This document shows, piece after piece, positions 8,442 through 15,346 of a DNA stretch of 15,346 bases (its first letter is position 1; each line of letters starts with the position of its first letter). Origin of the DNA: Ichthyophonus hoferi (lineage: Eukaryota > Opisthokonta > Ichthyosporea > Ichthyophonida > Ichthyophonidae); the NCBI GenBank assembly GCA_002751075.1, contig NAOQ01000600.1:1622-16967 (forward strand), written 5' to 3'. The translations under genes and the position numbers were made by a program. The notes beneath the pieces were generated by a model. It was given only the letters and a program-made list of their open reading frames with translations, ran no database searches and was not told the DNA's origin.

Positions 8442-11400
8442 TTAGGCCTGGCGCAGCTTGGCACGCTTGGACGTAACAGCCTGGAAACCGCTCTGGATAG
8501 CGGCTACGGAGCAGTGAGCACCGCATGTCTGGGGGTAATGTCTAGTTAGTATATCTAGTACATATCAGAGACTAAGGATATTATTGATTGCGCATAATGA
8601 CCTAAATACAAAGTGGGCCAGGAACAGGCAACGGAATGTGTTGAAATCGGCGGATAGGTAGTGAGTCATATAGGCCTTTATATATGAGGGAATAGACGAG
8701 AGGTAAAGGCAAACCACCAATAAAAAATGTACCAACACGTTACAAATCAAAAAGGTGAACAAACTCGATGTATTAATTCAAAGCAATGCAAGAAGAGTAG
8801 AGCCACAAACCTCGCACTGAAGGAAAAACAGACGATTTTCCTTGGTAAGAATGGTATCAGGGGAGCGACATGTATGGCATGTAACATATTCACCTATAGG
8901 ACACCAACTCATGTTAGTTAGTTTTACTATCAATCAATCATATCAAATGTGGGAGGTACTTAGCAACGAGACTAAAATAACCAATTAACCGATATAAATA
9001 TCAGAATTCATAGTATGTAGTGAAAGTGGATGCAGTAGTACTAGCACTCACGAATATATCTGCGGAGAATATTTTCAATCTGTTTAGGCTGGAAGCGGCC
9101 CTTGATAACCAGCTGGTTCTGACCATCCACGGCACCACTTGTTCCTAACTCAGCCAGGGCAAAGGACATAAGATGCTCAGGCTGTCTATGGATCCTATTA
9201 ACATAGAGGTAGGGATAGAAAGAAAATATTATTAGTATCCATCTAGACTTACGTGTCTTCAAGCGTTGTATGTGATAGGAAATGCGGTAGAGTGGAGTAA
9301 AGTAGAGAATACGACTCACTAGGTACGCTACTACAAAGAAATTTACGCATGTATGATATATTACTATCTCATACCCAATGCCAGACCCATGTCTTATAAC
9401 CCTCTTGTCTAGAATTTATCTACATAAAGCAAAATATAAACTAAATTATATAGGCCGTCATAATAGGCTCAATAACACGAGAACAGATGTTGATAAAAGG
9501 AAAGCAATGAGTGTATATATAGGACCAGTCAAACATATATTATCTTATCTACAAGAAATATTGCTGTTAAAACCCAGAGAGGTCGGTACGAAGGCTCAAA
9601 TATGCATGCATGAAACATTAACAGAAATATAAAAATAACAAAAAAGGTATAAAACGGTATACACGCATAATGAATTCCATTCCATTGGGCATACAATGGA
9701 AATCATTGACATCTGCTATTTAAATCATTTTGAGATAATATTACAAAATACTATACATAAAATTTATCTAATTAACCATATATAGTTATACTTTCCCATT
9801 TAGAACGATCAATAACCAATCCCTTAGTAGGTAGAACTAGGTTACCAACTGAATACAATAAGTGATAATATACTAGAACTCAGTACAATCTAACAGATTT
9901 GTGTAAACTTCAAAATACCGCATACCATTATCGTGTCATACATAACATTATCTTATACCGATTCAAGTAGTAAACACATTACAGTAAGATACCAACAGGG
10001 GAATGACTTACATTTTGCAGATTTCTGTGAAGTTAACGAAGGCGGTTCTTCTGGTACCAATACGAACAACCTAAAAGGACAGGGTGTCAGTATAAAATAT
10101 CAATACAATGCAATTCAATAGCGCTCTTACTATAGTTGGTATGGTACAGAACATGTGTATGTATACGAGTATGCATGCATATGAAAAGTGAATGTATTTA
10201 CTTTTGTTTATAGATAGTGTATAAGCACATTGAAATACGTAACTGAAAGTGTACTTAGATACATAAATAATATATATATGATACTATCTCTATAGATAAT
10301 TGCGCCAAGTATAGCAAAATGAAAAGGGGTATAAGGTGAAAGAAGAGGGAGAAGGGAAAACAGATTTAATACCTAGTAACAGTAATAGCTAGGGGCAGTA
10401 CACTATGTAGCCACATAAAGATATCAAGTATAATAACATGGGTATGGAATATAATCTATTATATACATACCTGAGGAGGACGAAGGCACATGCGCTTGCG
10501 CTCTCCAGCTACCATATCAGGATTCTTCTGTCTCATGGTCTCAAATACACGATCCAAAAGCTGTGAAAGAAAAGTTTATCCTTAGTTATCTAGCATAACG
10601 CTTACTATATAATCCACTGCATGTATGTTTTAATGCATGTTTTCAATTGGCTAGAAAATATCCAGGGCACATACATATTGTTAATACACTTCGCAGTACT
10701 AATATGTTTGTGATATATGGAGATATTTGAAGGGGAAAAATAAAAAGTTTTAATATCATGTACGAGGGAATAGGAAATGACTGTGCTATTACGCTTTGAC
10801 ATCAGCGTTTAAGTTGGTATAACACTTATATATAAACAATAGTATGGGATAGGAGGAAAAAGAAAAAATGTAAAAGAGTAACGGATGGACACACACAACA
10901 TATATACCGAAGTGCAGAGTAAAAAGAATAAGAACAACGCCTGATAACTATAACAGTAAGACAATCACCTCGTCATAGGTATAGTCGCGGTCACTATCTA
11001 ACCAGCCTTCACCACTGGCCTCCTCCTCTCCCTCATCCTCGGCAAAGGTTACTATATCATAAAGTATATATATGCTATGTTAGAAGGTAATAGATATTAC
11101 AAGATATAATAATATATAACTAGGGTACATGATGGCACATCAACTACAAATACCCGACAAATATTGAAAGGATAGGAAGAATTATAACTATAATAGCGTA
11201 TACCTTGGGGGTATATCACAGAATGCAACATAATAAAATACAATAATTATGCATTTCAAGTGACTACCTCGCACAGAACCCACTAATGTTCGTATAATAC
11301 AAGGTCTAGTCTATCGTTCTACTTACATTAATTAAGGTTATGTCTAAAACATGTCTTGCAATAATAGTAGTAATAAGACTAATTATTAAAGAAAAACCAC

Positions 11401-12936
11401 ACAGAACACACACCAACCAAACGCGAAAACTATAACAACAGGAACATAACAAAAACATACGCGCAGATTTTTTCTTTTTCTTCTTCTTAGTGAGCATGAG
11501 ATCGCCCATATCATCCTCGTTTGCAGGAGCCTCGCCATCCCCATCAATATCAAAGAACTCAGCCTTAGGCTTGGCCTCAACAGCAGTCACTCCCTCATCA
11601 TCGTCAAATTTGACGTCTTTCTTTTTCTTTTTCTTCTTCTTAAGACTGAATGCAAAGTCCTCTGGAGGGTAGCGGATGTAAGTAAGGGTTGAAAATAGAA
11701 TATAAAACATTAAAGTGAATGAATTAAAATGAATAGTACACCAGCTATTCACTGGAAAAGACCCATTCTCACGAAATTATGTCTCCTAAACCTAATACAC
11801 ACTCATATATATATATATCACTATTTCATTCATGTAAATAATAAAAATCAAACTCAAACAAGTATCATGCTTCCGTGTAACCAGGACAACTATTAAAGAT
11901 AATACAATGAACTCACAGCCATTAAAATAAATACTGAAACCCATTATGAATATGATGTAATATAAGATATTATGCAGCATACATACCATCTTCAAGGTCA
12001 GATGCAGGATCCTGAGCAGGGGCAGCCTCGGGGGCAGGGACTGTACATATTGCTATTGTTAGTGCAATACACTAACGATTATCAATTAAAATAAATAATA
12101 ACATAAAAAATTAACATACAAATGCAATTGGCTTCCAGTGTATCCTGTACCCTGGTAGAGCGTATATTATTAACGCATAGATCATATATATTATAAACAT
12201 GTGCTATTCAACTCTTATACACAATTGCCTTTTAATTTTTTTCCATTTGATGGTTAGTAAACACATGTAGGCTAATAATGAACTACGAATAGAAAGATAT
12301 GGTATGATATGATATAAAAATATAATAATAAAGAAACACAGAACGTTTTCAATAAATATGGTAATGATTTGTCTTGTTAATTAGCGCTCTAAGCCAGCCC
12401 ACCAAAATCAACCATACACTATATACTATATATTCTGTGCATTATACCCAAGTATAAATTACTGTTACTGCTGGGCACTGCCTAGACAGGTTAATAAAGC
12501 GTACATGCAATGGTAAGTATATATATATATACCATTATATGGTATATTTTATTATTATACAATACATACCCTCCGGCTTCGGCTCCTCCACTATGACTTC
12601 CTGTGACTCAAGCTCATCCTCTCCATCGAGTTTCAGTGCTTTTTTTTTTTTCTTTTTCTTCAGAGAGAGGTCAAAGAACTATTATACATATATATAGTTA
12701 GTACACAAAGTCAACCACTACAGAGTATGTATGTATTCAACAACTAGGGTAAAACACAGAACAAGGTAGAGGGGTACCAGAAGGCTTGGTTGTTTGTCAC
12801 GCAGAAGACAATATAAAAATATATAGCGATAGGAAGAGTAGCATAATAAGACGCGCTCCAAATTTTAATAGTTGTAACCTAAAACGTTTTACAAAATAAA
12901 CCAATGTTAATTTACCTCATCGGCTTCCTCGGCCAT
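8442..12936 (-). CDS. EIF2S2: Eukaryotic translation initiation factor 2 subunit beta (eIF2 beta), ten coding exons, complete
   Basis: This gene encodes the beta subunit of eIF2, which with alpha and gamma carries initiator Met-tRNA and GTP to the 40S ribosome. Coding exons, 5' to 3': 12936-12916, 12678-12570, 12040-11987, 11661-11461, 11051-10969, 10560-10471, 10070-10012, 9194-9052, 8893-8811 and 8528-8442 (TAA stop 8444-8442). All introns are GT-AG, all phases agree, and the total is 930 nt or 309 residues (human about 333). Three polylysine boxes lie near residues 14-20, 69-76 and 120-126, after FFDLSL, DFAFSL and GDLMLT; in the family these bind eIF5 and eIF2B epsilon. Other landmarks are DYTYDELLDRVF (about 151-162), [27 protein letters not shown] and a zinc ribbon with C259, C262, C280 and C283 (C-x2-C-x17-C-x2-C), ending in [15 protein letters not shown]. 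The chosen ATG has A at -3 and G at +4. The K-boxes and C-terminus exclude eIF5. Introns range from 158 to 817 nt, and I see no gene inside them. Confidence 0.96.
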
Positions 12937-13116
12937 CTTGTCGGTGGGTAGGGCTGCAATTGTCACGGCTATAATAAATGATCAGAAAATGAGTTGGAAA
13001 TAATGTGAAAAATAAAAAAAAGCCGAAGGCAATATTAAAAGTGACAGACAAGAGAAAGGCTGACTGACTGAAATTGAAACCCACCCCAATGCTATTTAAT
13101 AAACCATAATACTTAC

Positions 13117-13141
13117 TGCGTAAGATGGCAAGGGTAAACAT
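13117..13141 (-). other. Probable 5' (leader) exon of the eIF2 beta gene
   Basis: A strong donor, GTAAGT at 13116-13111, follows a pyrimidine-rich stretch (ACCCTTGCC) and pairs with an acceptor TTATAG ending at 12969. Together they give a 148-nt intron just before the exon carrying the main ATG. The left limit of the exon is certain only as a splice site. The right limit is set here at an ATG (13141-13139), but transcription could begin inside the pyrimidine run, as in TOP-type translation genes, which would leave the exon non-coding. If the ATG is transcribed it is in frame with the main ATG and open across the junction. It has C at -3 and T at +4, a weak context. Confidence 0.55.
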
Positions 13142-13237
13142 CAGCTATTATTTTTATTTTTGTATTCAAAAGCAATAATTATCAACCTCTTAAAACACAT
13201 TTTAACCAATAAATATACATGCACTAGTACACCCAAG

Positions 13238-13573
13238 AAACCCGCGCTATCCCCTTTCCCTAAAATAATCATAAGACAATAATAATTACCTAGCATACCG
13301 TTTACATTTTTTCCCAACAAACCCACGTACAAAATATAATAAAATAGAGTAATTAATACACTCACATACATTCAGTAACACACACAAGCAAACCCCACTG
13401 TTTTCATTTTCCCTCAAATAAAACAAACCAAAAAATACTTAAACAATAATAATTATCTAGCACCCAAATTCTTACACAAACACTAATACACAGAGGAAAA
13501 GAAAAACGCCACTGTTCCCTTTCTTTAAAATAAAATATAAAAAATAGTAAAAAAACAATAATAGTTACCTAGC
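13238..13573. repeat. Imperfect three-unit tandem repeat upstream of eIF2 beta
   Basis: Three units, 13238-13294, 13390-13461 and 13503-13573, share the order AAAC(C/G)CC(A)CTGTT-like, a C/T-rich CCCTTTCCCT-like word, an A-rich spacer and ACAATAATARTTAYCTAGC. Each is preceded by a CACTAATACAC-like word. The last shared word begins at 13276, 13443 and 13555, spacings of 167 and 112 bases. The array lies within about 450 bases upstream of the eIF2 beta leader exon, so it probably overlaps the promoter region. Confidence 0.6.
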
Positions 13574-13951
13574 TGGTACACAGCTTCACTTGTAATAAAA
13601 ACGTAATAAAACTAAAATCAGTATCGAGGTACAAGTATTACTACCTGCAAGTACTACCTACAAATATGTGCCAGGCTATTATCTATATTTATGACGACAC
13701 TGATCACATGTGCTGGCCTGGCCCGGCTCGGATTAAAAATGTTATATTTACAATTCCGTCTTTTGATTGGGAGCTGATGAGTTTTGACATTCGGATTTCC
13801 CAGCGCAACTATAATATCCGTTACTATTTAAAACCAATTTTTATAAATATTATATTATATATAAAAATTTATATACACCAACAATATATATACGACAAAA
13901 TTTAATTGGAAATCTCACAATTAAAACGTCTTATTACTTTACACCAAGTAC

Positions 13952-13965
13952 TCATGACGTCATGA
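13952..13965. promoter_or_regulatory. Perfect CRE (ATF/CREB-type) palindrome
   Basis: A 14-bp perfect palindrome has the consensus CRE core TGACGTCA at 13955-13962. CRE elements bind ATF/CREB bZIP dimers and usually sit near promoters. Here it lies about 0.8 kb upstream of the eIF2 beta leader exon and about 110 bases before a TATATATATG run at 14073 that could serve a + strand gene. Which gene it serves, if any, is unknown. Confidence 0.45.
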
Positions 13966-14533
13966 TAGTGCCACCTATTGTAATAAAGTCACCTCGCGTG
14001 TGCTCGGGTGGCAATATCCGGTCGATGGGGTGACGCATGCTTCTAGGTCCATTTTATGCACGAATGTCATGTGGTATATATATGTACATACACGTCTATG
14101 TATAGCTAGTGAAAAAGTACTTAAAATCAAATGGTTGGTGTTTTTAAATTGAAATTATTAAGTTTTATTGGATGTATTAATTTTGAAATATAGTTATAGT
14201 TGGTAAAATAGGTGTATAATAGAAGAGGACATTTTGGGATTTGGTACAGCCTTCGGGTGTTTGGATTTTAATTTCTAATAAGGACTAATAAGAATCATGA
14301 CTCCAAAGTTATATTTTCTACTTTCCATTGGTTAGTTGGACAATTGTCTGTACCATTATTTGGCGCACACGGGTATTTTTACGCATATAACGAATAAATA
14401 AGATAATTAGAAACTAATAAAATTTAAAGTAGGCCAAAATATAATTTAGTATTTAAACTAAACTTTCTACTTGATATTTTTTGAATTGTTAAATCAACAA
14501 GCACAACTTGAAATCCCAGATATAATTAACGTA

Positions 14534-14574
14534 CCAATCAATGTAACCAATAAACCAATACATTAAACCATTGG
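14534..14574. promoter_or_regulatory. Cluster of four CCAAT/ATTGG boxes
   Basis: CCAAT occurs at 14534-14538, 14547-14551 and 14555-14559, and ATTGG at 14570-14574, four copies in 41 bases. Multiple CCAAT boxes are typical NF-Y sites. AT-rich DNA yields such words easily, so the density is suggestive only. Confidence 0.25.
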
Positions 14575-14944
14575 CTAATTATCCTTTAGTTAGAAACAAT
14601 ATCTGTTTTCGCAACTGAAGTCTTATCTACTGTCCTTTTTACCCGCTTATTAAGTATATACGTGGCAATATTACGTACCGTATTCTTATATTATTATTAT
14701 TATAATAATTATATATATATATGCCAACTCCATCCTGTTATATTAGTACTGGTGTATTATTAAGAGCATTGCTATTGTTATCACATAGAAAGGAGTTGGC
14801 TACACTGTTGTGGTGGTGACATCATACTATTCACCCCACACCGTGTACTATTTCTTACCCTATAGGTTTGTGTTAATGTGTTTTGTGGGTGTTTTAAATG
14901 TTTGTAAAATAAGCAAGCCTTGCGGAACTTTGTCTTTCCCCTAG

Positions 14945-14962
14945 ACCGCCAATATCTTTTTG
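14945..14962 (+). other. Possible 18-base microexon on the + strand
   Basis: Eighteen bases are framed by a strong acceptor (TTTCCCCTAG, ending 14944) and a strong donor (GTAAGTAT, from 14963). The length is divisible by three. An upstream ATG at 14297, with a hydrophobic run (KLYFLLSI) and a donor-like GTTAGT at 14331, could be a signal-peptide exon of the same gene, but no further exon is identified. Apart from this, 13600-15300 shows no supported gene. Confidence 0.2.
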
Positions 14963-14967
14963 GTAAG

Positions 14968-14970
<3 letters not shown>

Positions 14971-15000
<30 letters not shown>
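14971..15000. repeat. (TA)15 microsatellite
   Basis: Thirty bases of pure TA dinucleotide just after the donor-like GTAAGTAT at 14963. Confidence 0.95.
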
Positions 15001-15013
<13 letters not shown>

Positions 15014-15315
15014 TCATCCAGTCCTCTATTTCTGTGTTGAGTTTTTCCACTATATTGTATTTATACGCATAAATACAAAAAAAAATACAACTCAATACAT
15101 TGAATAAACTTTGAGTGCACCATGGTGGGCTTTAATCCTAGCACAATCCTAACACACTTACACTCATGTTATACTATACGGCCCCTACACAATCAAAGAA
15201 ATTAAGTACATCTATTTACCTTGATATAGCTGAGGGTAGGAGGGTATATTCTACTCTATTATATACTGACCCCCTCTATGATATTGGGGTGACTTATCAA
15301 TAGTTTTATTATTTG

Positions 15316-15346
<31 letters not shown>
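15316..15346. repeat. Terminal A-run at the window edge
   Basis: Thirty-one consecutive A residues run to the last base. It may be an assembly or contig end caused by a homopolymer, or the A-tail of a retroposed element whose other side is missing. It follows GATATTGGGGTGACTTATC and a short AT-rich stretch with no recognisable element body. Confidence 0.9.

Noticed and set aside
8811-8921. + strand frame across the zinc-ribbon exon
   Set aside because: It is the shadow of exon 9 of eIF2 beta, which has the correct splice sites and cysteines on the - strand.
9195-9319. Open extension upstream of the exon at 9194-9052, starting with an ATG at 9319
   Set aside because: It is intron read-through. 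The upstream neighbour is the exon 10070-10012, whose split codon AT|G joins exactly at 9194 and gives CKMIHRQP, as in the eIF2 beta family.
11386-11672. Other frames on both strands over the K-box exon (Ser-rich on +, basic on -)
   Set aside because: They are complements and shifted frames of the lysine codons and acidic stretches of eIF2 beta.
11662-11752. Open extension with an ATG upstream of the K-box exon
   Set aside because: It lies in an intron. The acceptor CCTCCAG at 11662 and the phase from the exon ending at 11987 give a continuous acidic stretch into DFAFSL.
8442-12936. Identification as eIF5, which shares the fold and zinc ribbon
   Set aside because: The three polylysine boxes, the N-terminal extension and the end [15 protein letters not shown] are those of eIF2 beta; there is no HEAT domain after the ribbon.
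1-15346. tRNA, rRNA, CRISPR array or bacterial operon features
   Set aside because: No cloverleaf with A and B box promoters, no rRNA-like stretch and no regularly spaced direct repeats were seen by eye; the spliced gene structure rules out a prokaryotic reading.

Overview
The window looks like AT-rich nuclear DNA of a eukaryote, most likely an animal and perhaps an early-branching one such as a sponge or cnidarian. The evidence is one gene split into ten coding exons by GT-AG introns of about 150 to 820 bases, a metazoan-style eIF2 beta with three polylysine boxes, a small PTTG1IP-like membrane protein, abundant AT microsatellites, and no operon-like gene packing. The exact lineage cannot be fixed from the sequence alone.

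Layout. Bases 1-1500 are AT-rich and hold no secure gene, only a possible 3' end of a gene lying left of the window. Bases 1500-3110 and 6950-7300 hold two diverged, exon-like modules, each present twice and all on the + strand: module A at 1515-1755 and 2863-3108, module B at about 2150-2430 and 6947-7298. They look like remains of a duplicated, multi-exon, possibly extracellular protein gene. Bases 4073-4435 on the - strand encode a complete 120-residue type I membrane protein with the transmembrane, cysteine-cluster and KYGL-tail layout of PTTG1IP but no PSI domain. Bases 5690-6105 hold an unrecognised coding-like stretch on the - strand, next to a perfect 20-bp hairpin with a 3-base loop at 6114-6156.

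Bases 8442-12936 on the - strand are the main gene. This is eukaryotic translation initiation factor 2 subunit beta, rebuilt here exon by exon as a 309-residue protein from start to stop with every splice phase consistent. A short upstream 5' exon at about 13117-13141 feeds into it, and its upstream AUG is in frame with the main one. Upstream of the gene come an imperfect three-unit tandem repeat (13238-13573), a 14-bp palindrome containing a perfect CRE core (13952-13965), a CCAAT cluster (14534-14574), a possible + strand microexon (14945-14962), a TA microsatellite and a terminal A-run at the window edge.

The two secure genes have unrelated jobs (translation initiation; a small membrane protein) and nothing indicates that they work together. 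The most unusual observations are the PSI-less PTTG1IP-like protein, the repeated exon modules, the perfect hairpin and the in-frame upstream AUG of eIF2 beta.
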